A stretch of 64,000 nucleotides of DNA from Streptomyces natalensis ATCC 27448 (GCF_000935125.1 NZ_JRKI01000002.1:124001-188000), one strand, 5' to 3'; counted from the first letter of the stretch, positions 8,738-17,928 are shown. The notes: generated from the letters alone by a model not told the origin. Translations and numbers: made by a program.

Positions 8738-10015
8738 TCACCCACCGAGCCCCGCCACCCGCGCCGCGAACTCCGCCGTGGCCGTGCGGATGTCCTCGGC
8801 CGTCCATTCCAAGGCCGGGGCGGCGACCGTCACCTCTGTCATCGACAGGCCGGGAGGCGCGGCGGCGTCTGGCGTGAACCACTGGCGGAACAAGGTGGTC
8901 CGTGTCTCCTCCGCCAGTCGTATGCCGGCCTCGTTCAGGACCTCGGGCGGGTGCGGCAGCCACACCTGGAACTGGTGGGTGTGCGGGATCGCCGGATGGA
9001 CCGTGAACCACGGCACGCCGGCGTCCGCGAATCCGTCGCTCAGGGCCTGCGCGACGACCTTGGCGTGCGCCACGTACTCCGGCAGGCGTGGCAGTTCGCG
9101 GTCCAGCCCTATGAGGGCGGTGAGCGCGGTCGGCCACTGCTGGAAGAGCTGGCCGCCGTAGCGGTGCCGCCAGGCGCGGGCCTCCTCGATGAAGTCCTCC
9201 GTGCCCGCCAGGGCGGCGCCCGCCGTCGCGCCCAGCGACTTGTAGAACGAGACATAGACGCTGTCCGCGAGGGCGGTCGTCTCCGGGAGCGAGCGGCCGA
9301 AGTGCGGGGCGCTTTCCCACAGGCGCGCGCCGTCGAAGTGGATCACCGCGTCGCGGTCCCGTGCGGCCGCCACCGTGGCCGTCAGTTCTTCCCATGCGGG
9401 GAGGACGAACCCGGCCTCCCGCAGCGGCAGTTCGAGGGCCAGGGTGCCGAACGGCTCCTGAAGGTCGTATATCTCCTCCGGGGTCGGCATTCGTGGTGCG
9501 CGCGTCGGATGCACCATGTGCAGGCCGCTGACCATGGCATACGCGTCGCGTTCATGCACTTCCAGATGGGACAGGGGGTGCCCGGCGACCGTCCGGCTGC
9601 CCGTGCGCCCCGCCCAGCAGCGCAGGGCGACCTGCTGGGCCATCGTGCCGGTCGGGAAGAAGGCGGCGGCCTCGGTGCCCAGGACCTCGGCGGTGCGGCG
9701 CTCCAGCTCGCCCACGATGCCGTTGTCGTTGCCGTAGATGTCCGTCCAGTCGTCCAGGTCGTACGCGGCGGGCGCCTCGGCCAGCAGGCGGTCCAGCCGC
9801 TCGCGGAGCGTCGCGACGGGGGCGCCGCCCGAGAGGACCCGCTTCGATCCGCGCCAGGCCGCCATCCGCCGTGCCCGCGTTGATGCCGCCGCCGCGCCGG
9901 ATCCGGTCCGCCCGATCTCGACGGTTCCCGGCTCCCCGGTTCCCGGTTCTCCGGTTCCCCGTTCTCCGACTCCCGGCCCGCCGGTCTCCGTGCCCGGCCT
10001 CCGTACGTCCCCCAT
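8738..10015 (-). CDS. PLP-dependent threonine aldolase / beta-eliminating lyase family protein
   Basis: A 425-aa fold-type I PLP enzyme. The cofactor lysine is in SFYKSLGA, the PLP-ring Asp in VIHFDGARLWESAP, and the early YGNDNGIVGELERRTAEVLG and FFPTGTMAQQVALR segments match the threonine-aldolase family. It may cleave L-threonine or a related beta-hydroxy amino acid to glycine and an aldehyde; the actual substrate cannot be read. The ATG at 10015 has GGAGG 6 nt upstream. The first 50 residues are a low-complexity Gly/Glu/Thr/Pro tail encoded by a 15-bp tandem repeat, so the catalytic domain begins near residue 53 and the true start could be later. Confidence 0.82.
   Translation of the reverse strand: MGDVRRPGTETGGPGVGERGTGEPGTGEPGTVEIGRTGSGAAAASTRARRMAAWRGSKRVLSGGAPVATLRERLDRLLAEAPAAYDLDDWTDIYGNDNGIVGELERRTAEVLGTEAAAFFPTGTMAQQVALRCWAGRTGSRTVAGHPLSHLEVHERDAYAMVSGLHMVHPTRAPRMPTPEEIYDLQEPFGTLALELPLREAGFVLPAWEELTATVAAARDRDAVIHFDGARLWESAPHFGRSLPETTALADSVYVSFYKSLGATAGAALAGTEDFIEEARAWRHRYGGQLFQQWPTALTALIGLDRELPRLPEYVAHAKVVAQALSDGFADAGVPWFTVHPAIPHTHQFQVWLPHPPEVLNEAGIRLAEETRTTLFRQWFTPDAAAPPGLSMTEVTVAAPALEWTAEDIRTATAEFAARVAGLGG
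9922..9981. repeat. 15-bp tandem repeat in the aldolase N-terminus
   Basis: About four imperfect copies of a unit like CGGTTCCCGGTTCTC. On the coding (minus) strand they give repeated five-residue blocks (GVGER, GTGEP, GTGEP, GTVEI). The run sits in the non-conserved leader of the aldolase and is likely length-variable. Confidence 0.8.
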
Positions 10016-10108
10016 CACGGCCTCCACCTGCCTTTCCGTTGACTTTCCGGCCATCCGTTCGTGCCGTGGAAGTGAGCATGGCGCAGGCTCGGGCGCTCAC
10101 GCGACCCC

Positions 10109-10129
10109 TGTGGATAAAGTTGTGGATAA
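10109..10129 (+). promoter_or_regulatory. Two direct DnaA boxes
   Basis: Two identical copies of TGTGGATAA (the complement of the DnaA box TTATCCACA) lie 12 bp apart start to start, at 10109-10117 and 10121-10129. They are in the 303-bp gap between the divergent aldolase gene and the DUF2520-panC-nadBC-coaX operon; the rest of that gap shows no gene. DnaA could bind here as a regulator or be titrated; two boxes alone do not make an origin. Confidence 0.55.
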
Positions 10130-10318
10130 CGCGTGGGGTGTGTGCGGAACGGCATGCGGGACGGGGGCGTGCCGGCGTGCGGACGGCGAGCGGAAGGTCC
10201 GCCGGATATGACCCGTCTCACGCTTCGTACGGCCCCCGAACCAGGCGGAAACACTCGCGTAGCATGGCGAGGAATCGTCCGGTACCCCCCGCGGACTGGA
10301 ACGGAAGGCCATCGCCGC

Positions 10319-11431
10319 GTGAACGCAATCCCACCCTCCCCCAAGTTCTCGGCTCCGCTCGAACAGGGGGGACCCCCAGCGCCCCACGAACGCCCCGCCC
10401 GGCTCACCGTCGGAGTCGTCGGCGCGGGCCGTGTCGGGCCCGCCCTCGCCGCGTCGCTGCGGCTTGCGGGGCACCGTCCGGTCGCCGTTTCGGGGGTCTC
10501 CGACGCCTCCGTACGCCGTGCCGCCGAGCTGCTCCCCGACGTCCCGCTGGTCACCCCGGCCGAGGTGCTCGCCCGCGCCGAGCTGGTGCTGCTGACCGTC
10601 CCCGACGATGCCCTCGCCGACCTGGTGCGCGGCCTCGCCGAGACCGGTGCCGTACGGCCCGGCCAGCTGCTGGTGCACACCTCGGGGCGCTACGGCACGG
10701 CCGTGCTGGACCCGGCCACGCGAGCCGGTGCGCTGCCCCTCGCGCTGCACCCGGCCATGACCTTCACCGGCACCTCCGTGGACGTCCAGCGGCTGGCCGG
10801 GTGCTCGTTCGGGGTGACGGCGCCCGAGGAGCTGCGGATGGCGGCCGAGGCGCTGGTCATCGAGATGGGCGGGGAGCCCGAGTGGATCGCGGAATCGGCG
10901 CGTCCGCTCTATCACGCGGCCCTCGCCATCGGCGCCAATCACCTGGTCACGCTGGTCGCCCAGGCCATGGAGCTGCTCGGCAAGGCCGGTGTGACGGCCC
11001 CGGACCGGATGCTCGGCCCGCTGCTCGGTGCGGCCCTGGACAATGCGCTGCGCTCCGGTGACGCCGCCCTGACCGGGCCGGTGGCGCGCGGTGACGCGGG
11101 CACGGTCGCCGCCCATGTCGCGGAGCTGCGCCGGCATGCGCCGCAGAGCGTGGCCGGGTATCTCGCGATGGCCCGTACGACCGCGGACCGGGCGCTGGCC
11201 CACGGCCTGCTCAAGCCGGAACTGGCCGAGGACCTCCTCGGCGTGCTCGCCGGGCCCGCCCCCGACACCCCACGCGCCGATGGCAACGGCCCCGGCCGCA
11301 AGGACGCCGACGGGCCCAGCGGCAACGGCCCCAGCGACAAGGCCGCCGACCAGGAAGACCCCGGCCACACCAACTCCGACGGCAACGGCACCGCCCCCGA
11401 CGACAACGGCCCCACCGGAGGCGACCGATGA
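10319..11431 (+). CDS. DUF2520 Rossmann-fold oxidoreductase upstream of panC
   Basis: A 370-aa NAD(P)-binding protein. A Rossmann fingerprint [10 protein letters not shown] (residues 31-40) is followed by strands and helices ([25 protein letters not shown]) and a helical C-terminal domain of DUF2520 type ([17 protein letters not shown]). The fold resembles ketopantoate reductase and pyrroline-5-carboxylate reductase. It is the first gene of the operon and its stop overlaps the panC start (ATGA), so a role in pantothenate synthesis is plausible, but that is inference. GTG at 10319 has GGAAGG 10 nt upstream. Residues 6-20 are encoded by a genomic palindromic repeat, and the last 50 residues are disordered Gly/Asn/Asp/Pro. 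Confidence 0.85.
   Translation: MNAIPPSPKFSAPLEQGGPPAPHERPARLTVGVVGAGRVGPALAASLRLAGHRPVAVSGVSDASVRRAAELLPDVPLVTPAEVLARAELVLLTVPDDALADLVRGLAETGAVRPGQLLVHTSGRYGTAVLDPATRAGALPLALHPAMTFTGTSVDVQRLAGCSFGVTAPEELRMAAEALVIEMGGEPEWIAESARPLYHAALAIGANHLVTLVAQAMELLGKAGVTAPDRMLGPLLGAALDNALRSGDAALTGPVARGDAGTVAAHVAELRRHAPQSVAGYLAMARTTADRALAHGLLKPELAEDLLGVLAGPAPDTPRADGNGPGRKDADGPSGNGPSDKAADQEDPGHTNSDGNGTAPDDNGPTGGDR
10336..10378. repeat. Streptomyces-type palindromic repeat inside a coding region
   Basis: A G/C-rich imperfect palindrome with CTCCCCC at the left, GTTC and GAAC arms around CTCGGCTCCGCTC, then a run GGGGGGACCCCCA that folds on itself. I recall near-identical elements scattered through streptomycete genomes, usually between genes. 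Here it lies a few codons after the GTG start of the DUF2520 gene and is translated in its disordered leader. Confidence 0.6.
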
Positions 11432-12597
11432 CCACCTCGCCCCCGCCTCCCGCCGGCCGCCTCCTCCACACCGCCGCCGCCCTGCGCGACCTGCCCCGCC
11501 ACACCGGCGCCCGTGCCGTCGTGATGACCATGGGCGCGCTGCACGAGGGGCACGCCACCTTGGTCCGGGCCGCCCGTGCGCGGGTCGGGGCGCAGGGGCA
11601 GGTCGTGGTCACGGTGTTCGTCAATCCGCTCCAGTTCGGGGCGGGGGAGGACCTGGACCGCTACCCGCGGACTCTGGACGCGGATGTGGTGCTGGCAACG
11701 GAGGCGGGCGCGGACGTGGTGTTCGCGCCGTCGGCCGACGAGGTCTATCCGGGCGGGGAGCCGCAGATCCGGATCGCCGCGGGGCCGATGGGCACGCTCC
11801 TGGAGGGCGCCAGCCGCCCCGGGCACTTCGACGGGGTGCTCACCGTCGTCGCCAAACTGCTGCATCTGACGGCCCCCGACATCGCCTTCTTCGGGCAGAA
11901 GGACGCCCAGCAGCTCGCGGTGATCAGCCGGATGGCCACCGATCTGAACTTCCCCGTGGAGATCGTGGGTGTGCCGACGGTCCGTGAGGACGACGGACTG
12001 GCCCTCTCCAGCCGTAACCGCTATCTGTCCGCCCCCGAGCGCCGCACCGCGCTCGCGCTGTCCGCCGCGCTGTACGCGGCCCGCGACCGGCTCGCCGCCG
12101 AGGAGGCGCTGCGCGCCCGCGCCGCCTCCGTCGGGCACCCCGCACAGGACCGGGCAGCGGCCCTGGCGGCCCTGGGGGAGGACCGGGCCGCCGCCGACGC
12201 GCATGCCGTGGCCTGCGCCGCCGCCGGCCCGTCGCACGGCCCCTCCGTGGCCCGCACCGCGGCGCAAGCGGTGCTGACGGACGCGGCCCACCTCGATCCG
12301 CCGCTCGAACTGGACTATCTGGCCCTGGTCGATCCGTCCGACTTCACCGAGGTCCCGGACACGTACGAGGGCGAGGCGGTCCTCGCGGTGGCCGCCAAGG
12401 TCGGCACCACCCGCCTCATCGACAACGTCCGCCTGGTCTTCCGCCCGGCGCCGGGCACGGGCACAGCTACGGCCACTGCCACTGCCGCTGCAACGGCCTC
12501 CGCGTCCACACCGGACAAGACGGAGACCACCTCCGGCACCCCCGCCACCCCCACACCCACCACCACTCCCCAAGGCCCCCTCGGAGCGCCCCGATGA
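11428..12597 (+). CDS. panC: Pantothenate synthetase
   Basis: Joins pantoate and beta-alanine with ATP to make pantothenate in the cytoplasm. Signature motifs are complete: MGALHEGH (35-42, the HIGH-like ATP site), FGQKDAQQ (155-162) and LSSRNRYL (193-200, KMSKS-like). At 389 aa it is longer than the usual 280-310 aa because of a 40-residue Ala/Gly insert in the C-terminal domain and a disordered Thr/Ala/Pro tail partly encoded by ACGGCCACTGCC-like repeats. The ATG overlaps the preceding stop and its own stop overlaps nadB, so translation is coupled. panB and panD are not in the window. Confidence 0.96.
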   Translation: MTTSPPPPAGRLLHTAAALRDLPRHTGARAVVMTMGALHEGHATLVRAARARVGAQGQVVVTVFVNPLQFGAGEDLDRYPRTLDADVVLATEAGADVVFAPSADEVYPGGEPQIRIAAGPMGTLLEGASRPGHFDGVLTVVAKLLHLTAPDIAFFGQKDAQQLAVISRMATDLNFPVEIVGVPTVREDDGLALSSRNRYLSAPERRTALALSAALYAARDRLAAEEALRARAASVGHPAQDRAAALAALGEDRAAADAHAVACAAAGPSHGPSVARTAAQAVLTDAAHLDPPLELDYLALVDPSDFTEVPDTYEGEAVLAVAAKVGTTRLIDNVRLVFRPAPGTGTATATATAAATASASTPDKTETTSGTPATPTPTTTPQGPLGAPR

Positions 12598-14366
12598 CCG
12601 CCACCGGAACAGGAACCGGCCCCGGCCACGCGATAGCCGCCGCCCCCGCACCCGGCATACGCCTGACCGCCCCCGCCCCCGGCTGGGCCATCGACGCCGA
12701 CGTGGTCGTGGTGGGCTCCGGGGTGGCCGGGCTGACCGCCGCCCTGCGCTGCGCCGCCGCCGGGCGCCGTACGGTCGTGGTCACCAAGGCCCGCCTCGAC
12801 GACGGCTCCACCCGGTGGGCCCAGGGCGGTATCGCCGCGGCCCTCGGTGACGGCGACAGCCCCGAGCAGCATCTGGCCGACACCCTCGTCGCGGGTGCCG
12901 GACTGTGCGACGAGGAGGCCGTACGGACCCTGGTGACCGAGGGGCCGGACGCCGTCCACCGCCTCATCGGGGCCGGTGCCCGTTTCGACACCGCGCCTGA
13001 TAGCGACGAGATCGCGCTCACCCGGGAGGGCGGTCACCACCGCCGCCGGATCGCGCACGCCGGAGGCGACGCCACCGGGGCCGAGATCTCCCGCGCCCTG
13101 GTCGAGGCGGTCCGCGCCGCCGGACTGCGCACCATCGAGAACGCCCTGGTCCTGGACCTGCTCACGGACGCGCAGGGCCGTACGTCCGGCGTCACCCTGC
13201 ACGTCATGGGCGAGGGCCAGCACGACGGGGTGGGCGCCGTGCACGCGCCGGCGGTCGTCCTCGCCACCGGGGGCATGGGCCAGGTCTTCTCCGCGACCAC
13301 CAACCCGGCCGTCTCCACCGGGGACGGCGTCGCGCTCGCCCTGCGCGCCGGGGCCGAGGTCTCCGACCTGGAATTCGTCCAATTCCACCCCACCGTCCTG
13401 TACTTGGGGCGGGACGCGGAGGGTCAGCAGCCGCTGATCTCCGAGGCCGTACGGGGCGAGGGCGCGTATCTCGTCGACGCCGACGGGACCCGGTTCATGG
13501 TCGGGCAGCACGAACTGGCCGAACTGGCACCGCGCGACATCGTCGCCAAGGCGATCACGCGGCGGGCCCAGGAGCAGGGCGCCGAGCACATGTACCTGGA
13601 CGCCCGGCACTTCGGCGCCGAGATGTGGGAGCACCGCTTCCCGACCATCCTCGCCGCCTGCCGCGCCCACGGCATCGACCCGGTCACCGAGCCGATCCCG
13701 GTCGCCCCGGCCGCCCACTACGCCTCCGGCGGCGTGCGCACCGACCTGCACGGGCGGACCACCGTGCCCGGCCTCTACGCCTGCGGTGAGGTCGCCTGCA
13801 CCGGTGTGCACGGCGCCAACCGGCTGGCCTCCAACTCCCTCCTGGAGGGGCTGGTGTTCGCGGAGCGGATCGCCGACGACATCGCGGCCGGTCCGGTGCG
13901 GCGGCCCGGCGAGCACCTGCTGCCCGACGCGCCGCCCGTCCCGCTGCTCCCGCCCGAGGCGCGCTTCGAGATCCAGCGGATCATGACCGCGGGCGCCGGA
14001 GTGCTGCGTTCCCGTGCGAGCCTGGCGGAGGCGTACCAGGCGCTCGTCCGGCTGACCTCCAAGACCGCTGCCGACTCGGCGGACGGCAAGGCCGCGGAGC
14101 CCGGTGTGGACGCCTGGGAGGCCACCAACCTGCTGCTGGTGGCGCGCGTTCTGGTCGCCGGTGCCCGCAGCCGCGAGGAGACCCGCGGCTGCCACTGGCG
14201 CGAGGACCACCCCGACCGCGACGATGCGGCCTGGCGGCGCCACTCCGTGGTCACCTTCCGGCCGCCCCACACGGTGGAGTTCCGCGCCACGGACTCCGCC
14301 GGCTTCCCCGCCACCCAGCCCGACAGCCTTCCCACCCCTCAGCCCGAGACGGAGCCGAACCCGTGA
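12594..14366 (+). CDS. nadB: L-aspartate oxidase
   Basis: FAD enzyme that oxidises L-aspartate to iminoaspartate, the first step of de novo NAD synthesis. The 590-aa protein has the dinucleotide motif [14 protein letters not shown], the [11 protein letters not shown] segment, the active-site stretch EFVQFHPT, and the late FAD contact [30 protein letters not shown]; all are typical of the succinate dehydrogenase/aspartate oxidase flavoprotein family. It overlaps panC and nadC by 4 nt each (ATGA, GTGA). The quinolinate synthase gene nadA, often beside nadBC, is absent here and must lie elsewhere if the pathway is complete. Confidence 0.96.
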   Translation: MTATGTGTGPGHAIAAAPAPGIRLTAPAPGWAIDADVVVVGSGVAGLTAALRCAAAGRRTVVVTKARLDDGSTRWAQGGIAAALGDGDSPEQHLADTLVAGAGLCDEEAVRTLVTEGPDAVHRLIGAGARFDTAPDSDEIALTREGGHHRRRIAHAGGDATGAEISRALVEAVRAAGLRTIENALVLDLLTDAQGRTSGVTLHVMGEGQHDGVGAVHAPAVVLATGGMGQVFSATTNPAVSTGDGVALALRAGAEVSDLEFVQFHPTVLYLGRDAEGQQPLISEAVRGEGAYLVDADGTRFMVGQHELAELAPRDIVAKAITRRAQEQGAEHMYLDARHFGAEMWEHRFPTILAACRAHGIDPVTEPIPVAPAAHYASGGVRTDLHGRTTVPGLYACGEVACTGVHGANRLASNSLLEGLVFAERIADDIAAGPVRRPGEHLLPDAPPVPLLPPEARFEIQRIMTAGAGVLRSRASLAEAYQALVRLTSKTAADSADGKAAEPGVDAWEATNLLLVARVLVAGARSREETRGCHWREDHPDRDDAAWRRHSVVTFRPPHTVEFRATDSAGFPATQPDSLPTPQPETEPNP

Positions 14367-15436
14367 GCAGCATCCCCGACGACCTCCCCCTCCTCCAGAT
14401 CGGCGGACGGCCCTCCGGCGAACCGACCGGCGGCTGCGGCGATGCCTGCGGCTGCGCCGGCGACGAGGACGCGTACGAGCTGGACCCGCTGACCTGCGGC
14501 CTCGACCCCGACCTGGCCGCGCTCCTGGTGGCCGCCGGGCTCGACCCCGTACAGGTCGAGGACATCGCGCACATGGCCGTCGAGGAGGACCTCGACCAGG
14601 GCGTGGACGTCACCACCGTGGCCACCATCCCCGAAGACGCCGTCGCCACCGGTGACTTCACCGCCCGCGAGGCCGGTACGGTCGCCGGGCTGCGGGTCGC
14701 CGAGGCGGTGCTGTCCATCGTGTGCACCGACGAGTTCGAGGTCGAGCGGCACGTCGAGGACGGCGACCGGGTCGAGGCCGGCACCAAGCTGCTGTCCGTC
14801 ACCACCCGCACCCGCGATCTGCTCACCGGCGAGCGCAGCGCGCTGAACATCCTGTGCCGCCTGTCGGGCATCGCGACCGCCACCCGCCGCTGGGCGGACC
14901 TCCTGGAGGGCACCAAGGCCAAGGTGCGCGACACCCGTAAGACGACGCCGGGGCTGCGGTCGCTGGAGAAGTTCGCGGTGCGCTGCGGCGGCGGCGTCAA
15001 CCACCGGATGTCGCTGTCGGACGCCGCGCTGATCAAGGACAACCACGTGGTCGCGGCGGGCGGCGTGGCCGCGGCGTTCCGGGCCGTACGGGACGAATTC
15101 CCGGGCCTGGCCATCGAGGTGGAGGTCGACCGGCTCGACCAGATCCCGCCGATCCTCGACGAGGGCGCCGATCTGATCCTGCTGGACAACTTCACCCCGG
15201 AGCAGACCCGGCAGGCCGTGGAACTGGTCGCGGGCCGCGCGATGCTGGAGTCCTCCGGCCGCCTGACCCCCGAGACCGCCCGCGCCTACGCGGAGACCGG
15301 CGTCGACTACCTGGCCGTCGGCGCGCTCACCCACTCCTCCCCGATCCTCGACATCGGCCTCGACCTGCGCGAGGACGACGGCCAGGCCGAGGACGCCCAC
15401 CAGGCCGGGGCCGACGCCCGGGACGAGGACCACTGA
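14363..15436 (+). CDS. nadC: Nicotinate-nucleotide pyrophosphorylase (carboxylating), quinolinate phosphoribosyltransferase
   Basis: Converts quinolinate and PRPP to nicotinate mononucleotide. Visible signatures are EDLDQGVDVTT, the core TRKTTPGLRSLEKFAVRCGGGVNHR with PRPP-binding Arg and Lys residues, LIKDNH, EVEVDRLDQ and LLDNFTPEQ. At 357 aa it is longer than the usual 280-290 aa: the first 50 residues include a Cys-rich GGCGDACGCAGDEDAYELD stretch that is not part of the enzyme core and might bind a metal. Its GTG start overlaps the nadB stop; coaX begins 5 nt downstream. Confidence 0.95.
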   Translation: MSSIPDDLPLLQIGGRPSGEPTGGCGDACGCAGDEDAYELDPLTCGLDPDLAALLVAAGLDPVQVEDIAHMAVEEDLDQGVDVTTVATIPEDAVATGDFTAREAGTVAGLRVAEAVLSIVCTDEFEVERHVEDGDRVEAGTKLLSVTTRTRDLLTGERSALNILCRLSGIATATRRWADLLEGTKAKVRDTRKTTPGLRSLEKFAVRCGGGVNHRMSLSDAALIKDNHVVAAGGVAAAFRAVRDEFPGLAIEVEVDRLDQIPPILDEGADLILLDNFTPEQTRQAVELVAGRAMLESSGRLTPETARAYAETGVDYLAVGALTHSSPILDIGLDLREDDGQAEDAHQAGADARDEDH

Positions 15437-15441
15437 CCGCC

Positions 15442-16239
15442 ATGCTCCTGACCATCGACGTGGGCAACACCCACACCGTCCTCGGCCTCTTCGACGGCGA
15501 CGAGATCGTCGAACACTGGCGCATCTCCACCGACGCCCGCCGCACCGCCGACGAACTGGCCGTGCTCCTCCAGGGCCTGATGGGGATGCACCCGCTCCTC
15601 GGCGACGACCTGGGCGACGGCATCGAGGGCATCGCCATCTGCTCCACCGTCCCCTCCGTCCTGCACGAGCTGCGCGAGGTCACCCGCCGCTACTACGGGG
15701 ACGTGCCCGCCGTCCTGGTGGAGCCCGGCGTCAAGACGGGCGTGCCGGTCCTGATGGACAACCCCAAGGAGGTCGGCGCCGACCGGATCATCAACTCCCT
15801 GGCGGCCGTCGAGCTCTACGGAGGCCCGGCGATCGTGGTGGACTTCGGTACGGCCACCACCTTCGACGCGGTCAGCACCCGCGGCGAGTACGTCGGCGGC
15901 GTGATCGCCCCGGGCATCGAGATCTCGGTGGATGCGCTGGGCGTCAAGGGCGCCCAGCTGCGCAAGATCGAGCTGGCCCGGCCGCGCAGCGTCATCGGCA
16001 AGAACACCGTCGAGGCGATGCAGTCCGGCATCCTCTACGGCTTCGCGGGCCAGGTGGACGGTGTGGTGCAGCGGATGGCCCGGGAGCTGGCCGAGGACCC
16101 GGACGAGGTGACCGTGATCGCCACCGGCGGCCTGGCCCCGATGGTCCTGGGGGAGTCCTCGGTGATCGACTGCCACGAGCCGTGGCTGACCCTCATCGGC
16201 CTGCGCATGGTCTACGAGCGCAACGTCGCCCGGTCGTGA
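15442..16239 (+). CDS. coaX: Type III pantothenate kinase
   Basis: Phosphorylates pantothenate, the first committed step to coenzyme A. The 265-aa protein has the ASKHA-type phosphate loop DVGNTHT (6-12), the NPKEVGADRI segment, the second phosphate motif VDFGTATTFD and the GGVIAPGI loop, all characteristic of CoaX rather than CoaA. It closes the operon, so PanC product formation and use are co-expressed with NAD precursor synthesis. A 17-bp tandem repeat begins in its last codons. Confidence 0.95.
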   Translation: MLLTIDVGNTHTVLGLFDGDEIVEHWRISTDARRTADELAVLLQGLMGMHPLLGDDLGDGIEGIAICSTVPSVLHELREVTRRYYGDVPAVLVEPGVKTGVPVLMDNPKEVGADRIINSLAAVELYGGPAIVVDFGTATTFDAVSTRGEYVGGVIAPGIEISVDALGVKGAQLRKIELARPRSVIGKNTVEAMQSGILYGFAGQVDGVVQRMARELAEDPDEVTVIATGGLAPMVLGESSVIDCHEPWLTLIGLRMVYERNVARS

Positions 16240-16298
16240 GCGTGGCTTGGTCGTGAGCGTGGCCCGGTCCTGAGCGTGGCCCGGTCCTGGGCGTCGGT
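16231..16298. repeat. 17-bp tandem repeat at the end of coaX
   Basis: Four copies of a unit like CGGTCGTGAGCGTGGCC, two nearly identical and the last degenerate. The first copy covers the coaX stop codon and the array fills half of the gap to the next gene. No hairpin terminator is apparent in this gap. Confidence 0.8.
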
Positions 16299-16364
16299 AC
16301 GCCCAGCCGCGCCATCGCGCACGAGTTAAGTGGCTTTTGTCTGAAATGGTCGTAAAGTCGCCGC

Positions 16365-17039
16365 ATGCCTATGCCAAACGGATCCCGCGGTGGCATGACG
16401 TTCAGCGCCGATGAGCTGCGAGTGCTCCGTCGCGCTCTCGCCCATGCCCACCAGTCGACGTCCCGCTCCGTCCCGCTCGGCGTCGCTCTCCAGTGGCCGG
16501 AGGACACCCAGGAGTACCTCCGGCTGGCCGAGGAGGTGGACGAGGCGGTGCACGAGGGCGGCCGGCTGCGCGCCTTCCTGGTCGCCGACCTGGCCCGCTA
16601 CCGCGACGCCCTGCCGGGCTCCGCCGCCGGCTACCTCGCCCAGCTCAGGGAGGCCCTGGAGGCCGGTTACGTCCCCGGTTCCGACGACCTTGCCGCGCTG
16701 CGCTCGCTGGTCGCGCGGGGCACCGGGGCGGCCGAGAGCGAACGCCGCGCCGCCTTGCTGCGCCACTGCGAGCGGCTGGCCGAGCGGTCCGTACGGACCC
16801 GGCTGCGGGCCCTCGCCGGCGGCCGCGCGGCGGCGCCCGAGCCGGAGCGTGAGCGGGAGCGCGAGCCGGAGCGCGAACCGGCCACCGAACCGGCCACCGA
16901 GCCCCAGCGGCGGCCCGCGCCGTCGCCTTCGCCCGCGCCCAGGCCGTCCCGTCCGGGCCGCCCCATCCCCACGCCGGGCGAGGTCTTCCCGCCCCGCCGC
17001 AAGAAGCCTGCCCCGCCCCCGGAGACCCGTACCGCCTGA
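16365..17039 (+). CDS. Conserved hypothetical protein with disordered Pro/Arg/Glu tail
   Basis: A 224-aa protein. Residues 10-150 are helical (TFSADELRVLRRALAHAHQ; EYLRLAEEVDEAVHEGGRLRAFLVADLARYR), with no enzyme motif, signal or membrane segment. The last 75 residues are an Arg/Glu block (EREREREPEREP) followed by a Pro/Arg-rich tail. I recognise it as a conserved streptomycete gene found after coaX but no function is known to me. TAAAGT ends 6 nt before the ATG and no ribosome site is seen, so the message may be leaderless. Confidence 0.75.
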   Translation: MPMPNGSRGGMTFSADELRVLRRALAHAHQSTSRSVPLGVALQWPEDTQEYLRLAEEVDEAVHEGGRLRAFLVADLARYRDALPGSAAGYLAQLREALEAGYVPGSDDLAALRSLVARGTGAAESERRAALLRHCERLAERSVRTRLRALAGGRAAAPEPEREREREPEREPATEPATEPQRRPAPSPSPAPRPSRPGRPIPTPGEVFPPRRKKPAPPPETRTA

Positions 17040-17088
17040 GCGCTGCGTACTCTGGGATGCCTCACGCCCGAACAGGAGGCCATACGCC

Positions 17089-17265
17089 GTGGACTACCTC
17101 GCAGCGCTCACCCCGCCCGTCGTGATGGCCGTGGCCTTCACCTGCCTGATCGTCACGATCATCAAGAGCCAGGGCGGCCCGAACAAGGCCAAGGAGGACG
17201 CCGCCGCGGACGCGATGCTCGCCCGTTCCGACTCCCCCGCGGATGCCAAGACGCAGGGCGCCTGA
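17089..17265 (+). CDS. Small single-pass membrane protein
   Basis: A 58-aa protein with one hydrophobic helix (PPVVMAVAFTCLIVTIIK, residues 9-26) followed by a charged tail rich in Lys, Ala and Asp. GTG start with a perfect AGGAGG 9 nt upstream. Its position just before a strong terminator marks it as the last gene of its transcript. The function is unknown; the layout, with a short outside end and a cytoplasmic tail, is inferred from Lys-Ser after the helix. Confidence 0.72.
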   Translation: MDYLAALTPPVVMAVAFTCLIVTIIKSQGGPNKAKEDAAADAMLARSDSPADAKTQGA

Positions 17266-17323
17266 CCGCCCCGGCACCTTTTCCGGCCCGGCGCGCACCC
17301 GCCGCCCGCACACCACGGCCGAT

Positions 17324-17362
17324 ACGGCCCGGGAATGACCGTCCCGGGCCGTACGCCTTTTT
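17324..17362 (+). terminator. Intrinsic terminator
   Basis: Perfect 11-bp stem (ACGGCCCGGGA with TCCCGGGCCGT) and a 7-nt loop, followed by CGCCTTTTTCC. It separates the small membrane protein gene from the BlaI-type regulator. Confidence 0.85.
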
Positions 17363-17421
17363 CCGGCCCAAACGCAACGAGATCAACGGGCATTCGCGAC
17401 ATCTCCCACTATTGTTCTTGT

Positions 17422-17919
17422 GTGCCGAGACCATTGGGTGATCTGGAAGACGCGGTGATGACGCGGGTGTGGGAGTGGAACCGCCCGGTCACCGTTCGGG
17501 AAGTCCTGGAAGATCTCCAGAAGGAACGGTCGATCGCCTACACAACGGTCATGACCGTATTGGACAACCTTCATCAGAAGGGCTGGGTGCGCCGCGAAGC
17601 GGAAGGCCGCGCCTATCGATATGAGGCGGTCTCCACTCGGGCCGCGTACTCGGCCGCACTGATGAACGAGGCATGGTCCACCAGCGACAACCCTGCGGCC
17701 GCTCTCGTGGCCTTCTTCGGCATGATGTCGCCGGAACAGCGACAGGCCCTGCGCGATGCCGTTCACATGGTGCAGATCGACGAACCGGGAAGCGCCGGGA
17801 GCGCGCAAGAGGCCGAAGAGTCCGAAGCCGCCGCCGCTCCTGAACGGGTGCCCGAACGGACATCGGAAGCGGGAAGGGAAGAGGAACCCGGGGCGGGCTC
17901 GGGGGCCACGGGGCGATAG
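17422..17919 (+). CDS. BlaI/MecI/CopY-family transcriptional repressor
   Basis: A 165-aa regulator with the BlaI winged helix: LGDLEDAVMTRVWEWNRPVTVREVLEDL, then the recognition helix AYTTVMTVLDNLHQKGWVRRE and a wing. Residues 85-115 form the dimerisation part, and the last 45 residues are an acidic Glu/Pro tail. Family members repress antibiotic-resistance or copper genes, and in actinomycetes respiratory genes; no beta-lactamase or BlaR sensor is adjacent, so its targets are unknown. I chose the GTG at 17422 because family similarity starts there; TATTGT lies 6 nt before it, suggesting a leaderless message. Confidence 0.85.
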   Translation: MPRPLGDLEDAVMTRVWEWNRPVTVREVLEDLQKERSIAYTTVMTVLDNLHQKGWVRREAEGRAYRYEAVSTRAAYSAALMNEAWSTSDNPAAALVAFFGMMSPEQRQALRDAVHMVQIDEPGSAGSAQEAEESEAAAAPERVPERTSEAGREEEPGAGSGATGR

Positions 17920-17928
17920 CGTCCCGCC

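Noticed and set aside
10109..10129. Replication origin
   Set aside because: Only two DnaA boxes, no cluster and no dnaA, dnaN or gyrB nearby.
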